34,031 bases of DNA from assembly GCA_027886925.1 (NCBI GenBank), contig JAPCJN010000008.1, positions 1 to 34,031 of the forward strand, given 5' to 3'. The stretch comes from Nitrososphaerota archaeon (GTDB lineage Archaea; Thermoproteota; Nitrososphaeria; Nitrososphaerales; UBA183). Positions 21,959 to 29,147 of the stretch are shown here, in pieces (within the stretch, counting starts at the first letter, position 1; each line of letters opens with the position of its first letter). The position numbers were made by a program, and so were the translations under genes. Under the pieces are notes generated by a model. It worked only from the letters and a program-made list of their open reading frames with translations, made no database searches and had not been told where the DNA came from.

Positions 21959-22516
21959 CTACGGCGTATGAGCCTTCTTGAACTCGCCCGTCATCTTGGC
22001 AAAGTCTCCGACCTTGGTGCTGAATAGGAATTCAGTCGCGAGCGTCGCAGCGAAGAAGAGAAAGGCGAAAACGACCGCGAGAATATTGAAACCGCCGATG
22101 AAAACGTAGACGAGTTGGATTCCCATCAACGCGACACTGAGAATCACCCCCGATCCGAAGACGTAGCCCCTCTTTCTTGGAGGCAACAACGTGAACTCGG
22201 ATTTCTTCAGTTTGGTGCCTATGGTAGGCACTAGGTTGCCGACCATGCTCATCGGCTTCGTGTCGAGCTTCCGGAAGTCGCTCCGGCCTACGAAGAAGTA
22301 TTCGGTCCCGACGCCGTATGCTTTCGCGGTGAAGAAGTGGCCGAGAGGGTGGCTCGCGTAGAAAATGACGCCCATCGAAACGAGGACGGCGAGAAGTTGG
22401 ATCACTGGGGAGCCCAATGTCCTTGCGTACCCGAGAACCAGCACCGACGCAACGGTTGCGAGCAGGAGCAGCGCGGCGGCGAGCAAGGAGTTGATCTTCA
22501 CGGGAAGCCCACCCAC
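21959..22516 (-). CDS. Multi-pass membrane protein with an HxxxH motif, site-2-protease-like but lacking the catalytic Glu
   Basis: A 185-residue protein with about five hydrophobic segments (near 10-30, 37-55, 122-140, 143-165). In the second helix region lies YASHPLGHFFTAKAYGVG: His56 and His60 are spaced as in the HExxH zinc motif of M50 site-2 proteases, and the FFTAKxxGV context resembles those proteases. Pro replaces the catalytic Glu. No second NxxPxxxxDG motif is visible. It may be an inactive relative or a metal-binding membrane protein. ATG 22516 or the GTG at codon 6 could be the start. A TTTAAAGG box near 22550 lies between it and the divergent dehydrogenase gene. Confidence 0.7.
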   Translation of the reverse strand: MGGLPVKINSLLAAALLLLATVASVLVLGYARTLGSPVIQLLAVLVSMGVIFYASHPLGHFFTAKAYGVGTEYFFVGRSDFRKLDTKPMSMVGNLVPTIGTKLKKSEFTLLPPRKRGYVFGSGVILSVALMGIQLVYVFIGGFNILAVVFAFLFFAATLATEFLFSTKVGDFAKMTGEFKKAHTP

Positions 22517-22614
22517 CCATCCACCGATTTGGTAACTACGGAGAGGCCTCCTTTAAGGGCTACAGGAGCAGCTCATCGAATCGTTTGAATATGTTGCGCT
22601 GAAAAGGAGCCCCG

Positions 22615-23628
22615 ATGAGGAAGACCCGAGCCAAGCTTCTCGTGGTCCAGAGTTTCCTTCCTCGGGAGGCTTTCGAGCCTCTGAAGCGGCACGGAGACGT
22701 GTACTGGCTTGAGGACATGGATGAGAAGGAGCAGGACCTGGTGCTGCCTTCGATCGACGGCATCTACGCCCATGGATGGCCGAAGTCGCTTGACGCGGCC
22801 CGGCTGTCTAAGATGAGGAAACTGCGCTTCTTCCAAGCCGGGAACGCTGGGGTCAACGGGATACGCTTCGACCTCCTGCCCAAGAGCGTGGTGCTCTGCA
22901 GCAACGCCGGCGCTTACTCGGGCGAGGTCGCCGAGTTCGCCATTGGGCTCATGCTCGCGGCGGCGAAGGGCATCGTGCGGTTCGACCTTGAGCTGAGGCG
23001 AGGCAGGTATGCCGACGGCACCCAATCACGGAGGAGGCTCGACGAGCTCGGTGGCAGGGTGGCGTTCATGAGAGGGAAGACCCTCGGGATAATAGGATAC
23101 GGTGGGATAGGGAGGTCGACCGCGGGGCTGGCTAGGCCCTTCGGGATGAAGGTCTTGGCGTTCGGCAGGCGCGAAATCCACGACAGTGGGGTCACCCCGC
23201 TCCGAGGGAAAAAAGCGTTGACGAGGTTGCTTCGCGAGTCAGACGCCGTCGTCCTCACGCTGCCGCTGACGAAAGCTACGAGAGGCTTCATAGGGAAAGA
23301 GGAGCTGGCCGCGATGAAGCCGGACGCGATCCTAGTGAATGTCGCGCGCGGGGAGTTGGTCCAGGCTCGTGCGGTCTACGACTGGCTGGCGAAGAATCCA
23401 AGGTCCGCCTACGCAACGGACGTATGGTGGCCGAAGGAAGGCGGAGGCGAATCGTTCTCTCCTGACCTGCCATTTCTGGAACTGGACAACTTCATCGGGA
23501 CCCCGCACGCGTCGGGGCCGAGCGCTCTGGTCACTGGCAGCGTCGCGAAGGCCTCGATTGAGAACCTGATGCGCTACCTGAAGGGGAACCCCCTGAAGAA
23601 CGTCGTGGACAGGGCGGAATACAGCTAG
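22615..23628 (+). CDS. D-isomer-specific 2-hydroxyacid dehydrogenase
   Basis: A 337-residue NAD(P)-dependent D-2-hydroxyacid dehydrogenase. The split substrate domain begins with LLVVQSFLPREAF and contains LRFFQAGNAGVNGI and CSNAGAYSGEVAEFAIGLML. The Rossmann domain has LGIIGYGGIGRSTAGLARPF near 158-177, LTLPLTKATRGFIG, and the active-site strand AILVNVARGELV with its Arg. The catalytic His is in GTPHASGPSALVTG. The family oxidises or reduces 2-keto/2-hydroxy acids (glyoxylate, phosphoglycerate, formate and others); the substrate is not evident. An unusual WWPKEGGGE insertion precedes the C-terminal strand. ATG 22615 is the first in frame. Confidence 0.9.
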   Translation: MRKTRAKLLVVQSFLPREAFEPLKRHGDVYWLEDMDEKEQDLVLPSIDGIYAHGWPKSLDAARLSKMRKLRFFQAGNAGVNGIRFDLLPKSVVLCSNAGAYSGEVAEFAIGLMLAAAKGIVRFDLELRRGRYADGTQSRRRLDELGGRVAFMRGKTLGIIGYGGIGRSTAGLARPFGMKVLAFGRREIHDSGVTPLRGKKALTRLLRESDAVVLTLPLTKATRGFIGKEELAAMKPDAILVNVARGELVQARAVYDWLAKNPRSAYATDVWWPKEGGGESFSPDLPFLELDNFIGTPHASGPSALVTGSVAKASIENLMRYLKGNPLKNVVDRAEYS

Positions 23629-23640
23629 GTAGCAGGGGCG

Positions 23641-23808
23641 TCAATACCCTATTTCTGAGCTCGGGCGGAGGTGTCGCATCGACTTGACTCTCCCGCAAGC
23701 CTTGCACTTGTAGAGGCCTCTGCCCCGCGGGTTGTAGTCTCGGCCGTCGACGACGGCCTCGTGCTCCGTCCTCATCATGCACTTCTCGCAATACCTGTAT
23801 TCGGGCAA
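23641..23808 (-). CDS. Small zinc-ribbon protein (55 residues)
   Basis: This short gene reads, from TTG 23808, MPEYRYCEKCMMRTEHEAVV and on to GLYKCKACGRVKSMRHL, with a TGA at 23643-23641. Two CxxC knuckles (Cys7/Cys10 and Cys35/Cys38) are spaced 24 residues apart, the pattern of a zinc ribbon as in small archaeal ribosome- or transcription-associated proteins. The sequence is basic. A TATATAA box at 23834-23842 sits about 26 bases before the TTG, giving a leaderless transcript and supporting this start. The specific role is unknown. Confidence 0.65.
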   Translation of the reverse strand: MPEYRYCEKCMMRTEHEAVVDGRDYNPRGRGLYKCKACGRVKSMRHLRPSSEIGY

Positions 23809-23833
23809 AGATGGAAGAAAGTGCGGCGGACGT

Positions 23834-23842
23834 TATATAAAA
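23834..23842. promoter_or_regulatory. TATA box shared by the zinc-ribbon and DUF131 genes
   Basis: TATATAA-type sequence, readable on both strands (reverse: CTTTTATATAA). It lies about 26 bases from the zinc-ribbon TTG on the left and about 22-30 bases from the DUF131 ATG on the right. Both transcripts would be leaderless. Confidence 0.5.
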
Positions 23843-23863
23843 GAAAGTGACTCTGGAGCCCAG

Positions 23864-24115
23864 ATGACAGACCTGACGGTGATAGGGACCGCGATAATTC
23901 TCTCCGGGTTCATGCTCGTCATCTTGGCCATGATATCGTCCGCCAGGTCGTCTGAGAACGGGGAGAGGCAAACTCAGGCGAAGGGGGGCGGAGTGATAAT
24001 GGTAGGCCCGATTCCCATCATATTCGGGTCGGACGCCAAGTGGACGAGCATAGCGATAGCCTTGGCGATCGCCCTGATCGTGATAGTGTTTCTATCAGGG
24101 GTCTCGATGCGCTGA
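23864..24115 (+). CDS. DUF131 (TIGR00304) membrane protein, first copy
   Basis: An 83-residue protein with two membrane helices (residues about 6-24 and 61-80) flanking the conserved loop GGGVIMVGPIPIIFGSDAKW. This loop, with its GPIPIIFGSD core, defines the archaeal DUF131/TIGR00304 family. Function is unknown; the family is widespread in archaea and often occurs in tandem. ATG 23864 is used, about 22 bases after a TATA box. The TGA stop overlaps the start of the second copy (TGATG), so the two are translated together and may form a heteromer. Confidence 0.85.
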   Translation: MTDLTVIGTAIILSGFMLVILAMISSARSSENGERQTQAKGGGVIMVGPIPIIFGSDAKWTSIAIALAIALIVIVFLSGVSMR

Positions 24116-24405
24116 TGAACTCTTCGAGGCTTTTGTCGATGGGTCTCGTCCTCATATTCGTGGGATCCTTCGTGGTCTTCCTGGGCGCCTTGACGAGTGC
24201 CGGAACCGGCGGCCCCGCCTCCAGCGGAGGTTTCATCTTGATCGGGCCGATACCCATTGTCTTCGGAAACGGCCCCGACTCGGGCCTGCTCGCCGAGGTC
24301 GGTCTGGCGATCACATCGGTCATGGTCGCCATATACCTCGCGTCGTTCTTCTTTTTGAGATCGGAAAAGCGTTCTAAGACGGAGATTGGAACTGAATCCG
24401 AATAG
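24115..24405 (+). CDS. DUF131 (TIGR00304) membrane protein, second copy
   Basis: A 96-residue paralogue of the preceding protein: a first membrane helix at about 7-29 (LLSMGLVLIFVGSFVVFLGA), the signature loop GGFILIGPIPIVFGNGPDSG, a second helix (VGLAITSVMVAIYLASFFFL) and a charged tail RSEKRSKTEIG. It begins in the overlap TGATG with the first copy. The two copies differ in the linker and tail but keep the GPIPI-FG core, indicating an old duplication. No function is established for the family. Confidence 0.85.
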   Translation: MNSSRLLSMGLVLIFVGSFVVFLGALTSAGTGGPASSGGFILIGPIPIVFGNGPDSGLLAEVGLAITSVMVAIYLASFFFLRSEKRSKTEIGTESE

Positions 24406-24438
24406 CCTAAATAAGACCGCTTGGGTTGGGAACCTAAC

Positions 24439-24798
24439 ATGCAAAAAATGGTCCCGATTGTCCAGTTTACCCCGCTAGCCAAGGAGAAGCTCTCTGAGGT
24501 CTTGAAGGAGCAAAATGAGGCCGAGTCTTACCTCAGGATAGACGTCTATGCATCAGGGGGATGCGCGTGCAGCGGCGGTTACACCTACGGGATGCAGCTG
24601 GCCGACAAGCCCAGGAACAACGACTTGGTCGAAGAGATAGGCGGGTTAAAGGTCCTGACGGACAAGAACAATGTCGAGATTCTGAGGGGGTCGAAGATCG
24701 ACTTCATCGACAGCTTGCAGAGGCAGGGCTTTAAGATCGAGAATCCGAACGTCCAGGGCCAAGGATGCGGCTGCGGTAGCGGCGGCGCCCAACACTAG
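24439..24798 (+). CDS. A-type iron-sulfur cluster carrier (IscA/ErpA/HesB family)
   Basis: A 119-residue A-type carrier protein, which accepts Fe-S clusters from the assembly machinery and delivers them to targets. The fold shows FTPLAKEKLSEVLKEQ, YLRIDVYASGGCACSGG and YTYGMQLAD. The cluster ligands are Cys42 (or Cys44) and the C-terminal Cys110-Gly-Cys112 in GQGCGCGSGG, matching the family's C-x(about 65)-C-x-C. The extra Cys44 is notable. CTAAATAAG near 24408-24416 is about 25 bases before ATG 24439, so the message is probably leaderless. Confidence 0.92.
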   Translation: MQKMVPIVQFTPLAKEKLSEVLKEQNEAESYLRIDVYASGGCACSGGYTYGMQLADKPRNNDLVEEIGGLKVLTDKNNVEILRGSKIDFIDSLQRQGFKIENPNVQGQGCGCGSGGAQH

Positions 24799-24833
24799 TA
24801 CAAGACGGCCGATCCTCGGTTTTCCGTCTTCCG

Positions 24834-26168
24834 CTACTTTCTGGTTCCAGGGTTCACGAGCCTCTTTAGGTCGAGGATCTTGTCCACCTCTTTTTCTGTG
24901 TAGCCGAGTTCCCTCAGCGCGTCTCTCACCGAGGAACCGCGCCCGAGGTTCCTTCCAATCGATGCTGCCCTGTCGTAGCCTATGGACGGCGATATTGCGG
25001 TGATGAGAGAGGAACTGGCCTCCGCATGTCTCCTGTTTCTTTTGACGTCGGCGACTATGTGGTCGATGACGACCGACGACATCTTTCGCAGCGCTTCCGA
25101 GAGGAGCTCGATTTGCGTCACCACGTTGTAGCCGACCAGAGGCACGCCCATGCTCAGCTCGAATTCCCCGAGCATCCCTCCTACCTGGTTCGCACGGTCA
25201 AGGCCCATGACCTGGGCCGAGACTAGCATCGCCGCCTCGACCGTCACCGGGTTCGTCTTGCCTGGCATTATGCTGCTTCCGGCGACCTCTCCCTGCGTCG
25301 GGATGTCGATCTCGCCCAGCCCGGTCTGGGGGCCTGAGAACATCAACCTCACGTCCTGGCAGAGCCTATAGAGGTCCAGCGCAGTGAGGCTCAGGATCGA
25401 GCTGAGCATGATGAGGTCGGAGAGCAACCTCATGGCGCGGAAGCGACTCTTCGCCTCGAAGAAACCAAGACCGGTGATCTCGTTGATCTCGCGTATCACA
25501 GTCGGACCGAATCGAGGGTCGGCATTGATTCCCGTCCCGACGGCGGTCCCCCCGAGGGGCAGCTCTCTCACGTAGGCCAGGATGCTGTGAAGTAGCTTGA
25601 TGTCGTGTTCCATCGCGTCAGCGTAAGCGGCGAATTCCTGGCCCATCGTCACGGGTAGGGCGTCCCTGAGATGGGTCCTTCCCGCCTTGTACACCGAGGA
25701 GGTGCGCTTCGAGAGGGCCGAAAGACGCCTCGACATCCTGTCCATCGCTGGCGCAAGGTTCTCTTCGGAGAGGGCGACCGCGGCTATCCTGATCGCTGAG
25801 GGAGCGACGTCGTTCGATGACTGCCCCATGTTGACGACGTCGTTGGGATGAACGAAGGAGTTCTTGGTCCCCTTCTTCGCGAGGATCCGGCCCGCCCTTT
25901 CGGCGATGAGCTCGTTGAGGTTCATGTTTATCCCGGTCCCGGAACCCGTTTGGAACACGTCGACCACGACCTTGGAGTCGTGCTTCCCCTCCATCGCTTC
26001 CTTGGAGGCCACGCTTATCGCCTCTGCGACGCTCGGGTCTAGCAACCCGAAGGAGAAGTTCGCTGTCGCCGCCGTGTGCTTGATGAGCGCCACGGACCAG
26101 ATGATTTTTCGAGGGAACCTCGTGCCCGTCTCCATGAACACCTTCTTCGAGCCCTCGACGTATCTCAT
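24834..26168 (-). CDS. fumC: Class II fumarate hydratase family enzyme, short N-terminus
   Basis: A 444-residue member of the fumarase/aspartase superfamily. Present are [20 protein letters not shown] (substrate loop), [20 protein letters not shown], the [16 protein letters not shown] helix with its catalytic His, and the signature [12 protein letters not shown] near 300. The order and length match fumarase C, which interconverts fumarate and malate. The family N-terminus (about 35 residues with GAQTQRS) is missing. Upstream, the frame is open for only 19 codons without a start codon. In the substrate loop the usual QTNMN or QSNMN is GINMN. Fumarase is the best call, but a related lyase cannot be excluded. 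An unknown protein gene lies just upstream on the same strand. Confidence 0.87.
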   Translation of the reverse strand: MRYVEGSKKVFMETGTRFPRKIIWSVALIKHTAATANFSFGLLDPSVAEAISVASKEAMEGKHDSKVVVDVFQTGSGTGINMNLNELIAERAGRILAKKGTKNSFVHPNDVVNMGQSSNDVAPSAIRIAAVALSEENLAPAMDRMSRRLSALSKRTSSVYKAGRTHLRDALPVTMGQEFAAYADAMEHDIKLLHSILAYVRELPLGGTAVGTGINADPRFGPTVIREINEITGLGFFEAKSRFRAMRLLSDLIMLSSILSLTALDLYRLCQDVRLMFSGPQTGLGEIDIPTQGEVAGSSIMPGKTNPVTVEAAMLVSAQVMGLDRANQVGGMLGEFELSMGVPLVGYNVVTQIELLSEALRKMSSVVIDHIVADVKRNRRHAEASSSLITAISPSIGYDRAASIGRNLGRGSSVRDALRELGYTEKEVDKILDLKRLVNPGTRK

Positions 26169-26235
26169 CAGGAGGAAGTTCTTTGGCGGAGCCTTTCTTA
26201 AGGCTTCGAAGTTGCCTCGACCTCAGTTAAGAGGT

Positions 26236-26733
26236 CTACCGTCGCGGCCTGACGCCTATCTTCTCGATGAGCCTGCCGAGCTCAGAATCGTCGACTGCGT
26301 CTACCCTCAGGTACTGCAGAATCTCGTCTTCGCTCATCTGGAGCCTCTTCGCTTCGTCCACCGTGTACCGGTACGCCTCGATCTCGGTCGGACGGTCGAC
26401 GTACTCGAAGGTCTGGTCGAAGAGGTCCTTTCCGTCGAGGAACTGTTTTACGTGGACCAGCACGTGTATCACGTCGAGGTAGAGGCAGTTTATCTTCGCG
26501 GCCGTGAGATATTTTGAGCCGACGCAGACGGCGCCTGTGTTGTGGTCGAGCCAAATCCCCCAATCCGAGTCGTTGATGTTCACCTTCAGGTGCCGGACTA
26601 TCTTCGACATGTTCCTCTGAGAACCGAAGAGCCTAAGAAGGGTGGGGGAGTTCTCCACGCCTACGAAGACCTGGATGAATTTGTATTCTCCCACGGTGAC
26701 GTTGCGCTTGGCTTTGAATATCTTCGGAGGCAA
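26236..26733 (-). CDS. Uncharacterised protein with HxxxH, possibly zincin-like
   Basis: From TTG 26733, 165 residues beginning MPPKIFKAKRNVTVGEYKFI. The C-terminal half contains CLYLDVIHVLVHVKQFLDGK, then DRPTEIEAYRYTVDEAKRLQ. The HVLVH motif followed at about 20 residues by a Glu in EIEAYRY recalls zinc peptidases (HExxH plus a downstream Glu), except that Val stands where the catalytic Glu would be. The last 45 residues form a helical pair (MSEDEILQYLRV, ELGRLIEKIG). I do not know a named family. The longer frame upstream to 27201 is a shadow of the opposite mutase gene, so this TTG is preferred. It precedes the fumarase-type gene by 67 bases and may share its transcript. Confidence 0.65.
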   Translation of the reverse strand: MPPKIFKAKRNVTVGEYKFIQVFVGVENSPTLLRLFGSQRNMSKIVRHLKVNINDSDWGIWLDHNTGAVCVGSKYLTAAKINCLYLDVIHVLVHVKQFLDGKDLFDQTFEYVDRPTEIEAYRYTVDEAKRLQMSEDEILQYLRVDAVDDSELGRLIEKIGVRPRR

Positions 26734-26844
26734 TCGTGCTGTTAACAGGGATGGAGATGTCAAAAGAGAGGAACTCAAAATGCGTTCACTTGTTGCGGAT
26801 GAATTTCTAACCACTGTTCCACGCCGGGGCGGTCGCAGGACCAA

Positions 26845-28146
26845 TTGACCGTCATATCGACCAGCGGCATCCGGGGGGGCTTCAACTCCGACCTGCTCCC
26901 CGACGAACTGGTCGAGAACGCGAGGAACTTCGCCCGGATGCTCGGGACCGACGAAGTGCTTCTGGGGAGAGACACGCGGACCAGCAGCCCGATTTTGTCC
27001 CGCATCGTGACCAGCGCTCTGCTGGGGGTCGGAGCCGATGTGATCGACTACGGCGTCATCTCGACGCCGGCCATCTTCCGCGAGAGCAGGAGAAACGCGC
27101 TGCCCGCGATGATTGTGACGGCCTCCCATAACGAGCCTGACTGGAACGGCTTGAAGTTCGTGGTCAACGGTAGGGGGATCAACCAGAAAGAGCTCGACCA
27201 CGTCCTACGCAAAGGCGCAAAGATGGCCGTTCCTGCGCCTGGGACCTCGAGGCCGGCCGAAGGCTTCACATACAACAACGAGGTCGTGCAAATCGTCGGC
27301 GAGGGTTCGGCCCAGGGAGTAAAGGTGCTCCTCGACCTCAACGGCGGTGCCGCGATTGGACACGCGCCCGACATCCTCCGCAGGCTCGGATGCCAAGTCA
27401 ACACCATGGGTGACGTCCCCGGCATCTTCACAAGGACCATCGACCCAACTCGGGATTCGCTGGACATGCTCTGCAAGACGGTGAAGAAGCAAGGAGCGGA
27501 CGTAGGGTTTGCTTTCGACTGCGACGGGGACAGGCTGGTCGTCGTGGACAACGAGGGGAGGAAACGGACTGGGGACTACATGTTCACTCTGGCGGTCAGA
27601 GAAGCGCTCCAAAACCTGAAAGAGAAAGACGTGGTCATTTCGGTGGACACCACACAGGCCGTCGACGAAATCGTCCGAGATTCGGGTGGACGGGTCTTCA
27701 GGTCGAAGGTCGGTGAGGCCAACGTTATGGGGTTGATGGCCGAGAAGGGCGTGAGGCTCGGCGGGGAGGGGAGCAGCGGCGGGTTCATCGATGCTAGCTT
27801 CAACAACTGCAGAGACTCCCTCATCGCGGCGGCGCTCATCGTCGGGGCCTTGAAGAAGAAGGGCACGAAGGTCTACGCCCAGGTAAAGTCCTATCACCAG
27901 GCGCGGGAAAAACTGGAGATCCCACGCAAGAAGGGTCTGGAGGCGATAAAGAAGCTCCAGAAGGAGTATCCGCAGGCCGATACCCTCGACGGGCTCAAGG
28001 TCAGGCTGTCGAACACTTCTTGGGTGTTGCTGAGGACATCGAACACCGAAGACGGCGTTAGGGTCTCAGCTGAGGCGTCCAGCATGAAGGAGGCGGAGCA
28101 GCTGGTGCATTCCTTTCTCCTCAAGGTCAAGCGCGCCGGTGCTTGA
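26845..28146 (+). CDS. Phosphohexomutase (phosphomannomutase/phosphoglucomutase family)
   Basis: A 433-residue alpha-D-phosphohexomutase, which shifts phosphate between C1 and C6 of sugars. Motifs in order: STSGIRGGF at the start, the phosphoserine loop IVTASHNEPDWNGLKF near 93-108, the metal loop FAFDCDGDRLVVVDNEG near 220, the sugar loop GGEGSSGGF (usually GEESGH) and the phosphate loop LLRTSNTEDGVRV (usually RPSGTEP). The altered sugar and phosphate loops distinguish it from the second mutase at 29148-30524 and suggest a different sugar preference. The TTG start at 26845 lies directly before the conserved STSGIRG. It ends 3 bases before thiL, with which it must be co-transcribed. Confidence 0.9.
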   Translation: MTVISTSGIRGGFNSDLLPDELVENARNFARMLGTDEVLLGRDTRTSSPILSRIVTSALLGVGADVIDYGVISTPAIFRESRRNALPAMIVTASHNEPDWNGLKFVVNGRGINQKELDHVLRKGAKMAVPAPGTSRPAEGFTYNNEVVQIVGEGSAQGVKVLLDLNGGAAIGHAPDILRRLGCQVNTMGDVPGIFTRTIDPTRDSLDMLCKTVKKQGADVGFAFDCDGDRLVVVDNEGRKRTGDYMFTLAVREALQNLKEKDVVISVDTTQAVDEIVRDSGGRVFRSKVGEANVMGLMAEKGVRLGGEGSSGGFIDASFNNCRDSLIAAALIVGALKKKGTKVYAQVKSYHQAREKLEIPRKKGLEAIKKLQKEYPQADTLDGLKVRLSNTSWVLLRTSNTEDGVRVSAEASSMKEAEQLVHSFLLKVKRAGA

Positions 28147-28149
28147 CCG

Positions 28150-29127
28150 ATGCTGGACGAATACGACATCATCAAGATAATCACCGAGCGCCACGGCAAG
28201 CTTCCCGAAGGCTACGGCCCCATCGGCGACGACGTGGCGCTCATTCCTCCCAGCAAAAAGGACGAGCGGGTCGTCCTCAAGTGCGACATGCTGGTCGCGA
28301 AGACAGACATCCCCCCCGGAATGGGCTGGAAGAGGGCCGCGAGGAAGGCCGTGGCGGCGTGCGTCTCGGACTTTGCTGCCAAAGGGGTGCGACCGACCGC
28401 TTTCATGGTCTCGCTCGGGCTTCCAAGTGGGGTCGGGAAGCACGACGTCGATGACATCGCCTCAGGTATCGCAGGTGCCTCTCGCGAATGGCAGGTAAAG
28501 TTGGTAGGAGGGGATACGGGTGAGGCCGAGGGTCTGATCATCGATTGCATGATGGTAGGTTTCGCCAGGGATGTCGTCAAGCGGGACACGGCCCTCCCGA
28601 ACCAATATGTCGTGGCCTCAGGGACATTCGGACAGACGGCTGCTGGCTTGAAGATCCTCCTGGAAGGTGCGAAAGCCCGACCTGCCTTCAGGAATGAGGC
28701 CGTCTCCTCGGTCTATCTGCCAAAGCCGAGGCTCGAGCTCGGCCTTGCGATCTCGGGATTTCTTTCGTCCTCTATCGACTCCAGCGACGGCCTGGCGATC
28801 TCACTCCATACCATCTCAGAGATGAGCGGCGTCGGGGTGAGGCTGACGGAGCTGCCCTTTGCGCGAGGCCTTGCGGAATTCGCGTCGCGCAATTCCTTCT
28901 CTGTGGATGAGCTGGCGCTGTATGGAGGCGAAGAGTATGAGATCGTCGGGACGCTACCAAAGGGGAAGCTCCGAGAAGCGAGGGAGAAGGCCCGTTCTCT
29001 CGGCTGCGAGCTGCGCGTGATAGGCGAGACCACAAAGTCTTCGGAGGGAGGAGGAGCAGTAGTCCTCCTTCCAGGAGGGAGGAACGTGGAAAAGAAAGGC
29101 TGGGTCCACTTCAGAGCCCATCAGTAG
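28150..29127 (+). CDS. thiL: Thiamine-monophosphate kinase
   Basis: A 325-residue ThiL of the AIR-synthase/PurM fold, which phosphorylates thiamine monophosphate to the active coenzyme thiamine diphosphate. It shows GPIGDDVALI near 23-32 (Mg/ATP Asp pair), VLKCDMLV, RKAVAACVSDFAAKGVRPTA near 65-84, VGGDTGEAEGLIIDC near 118-132, and the SIDSSDGLAISLHTI and LALYGGEEYEIVG motifs of the C-terminal half. Length fits the family. It starts 3 bases after the mutase stop, forming a two-gene operon, and converges on the GlmM-like gene. Its product is the cofactor used by the transketolase at 4044-6083, though that link is only metabolic. Confidence 0.93.
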   Translation: MLDEYDIIKIITERHGKLPEGYGPIGDDVALIPPSKKDERVVLKCDMLVAKTDIPPGMGWKRAARKAVAACVSDFAAKGVRPTAFMVSLGLPSGVGKHDVDDIASGIAGASREWQVKLVGGDTGEAEGLIIDCMMVGFARDVVKRDTALPNQYVVASGTFGQTAAGLKILLEGAKARPAFRNEAVSSVYLPKPRLELGLAISGFLSSSIDSSDGLAISLHTISEMSGVGVRLTELPFARGLAEFASRNSFSVDELALYGGEEYEIVGTLPKGKLREAREKARSLGCELRVIGETTKSSEGGGAVVLLPGGRNVEKKGWVHFRAHQ

Positions 29128-29147
29128 CTTCCACGGGTAAAAGGAAG

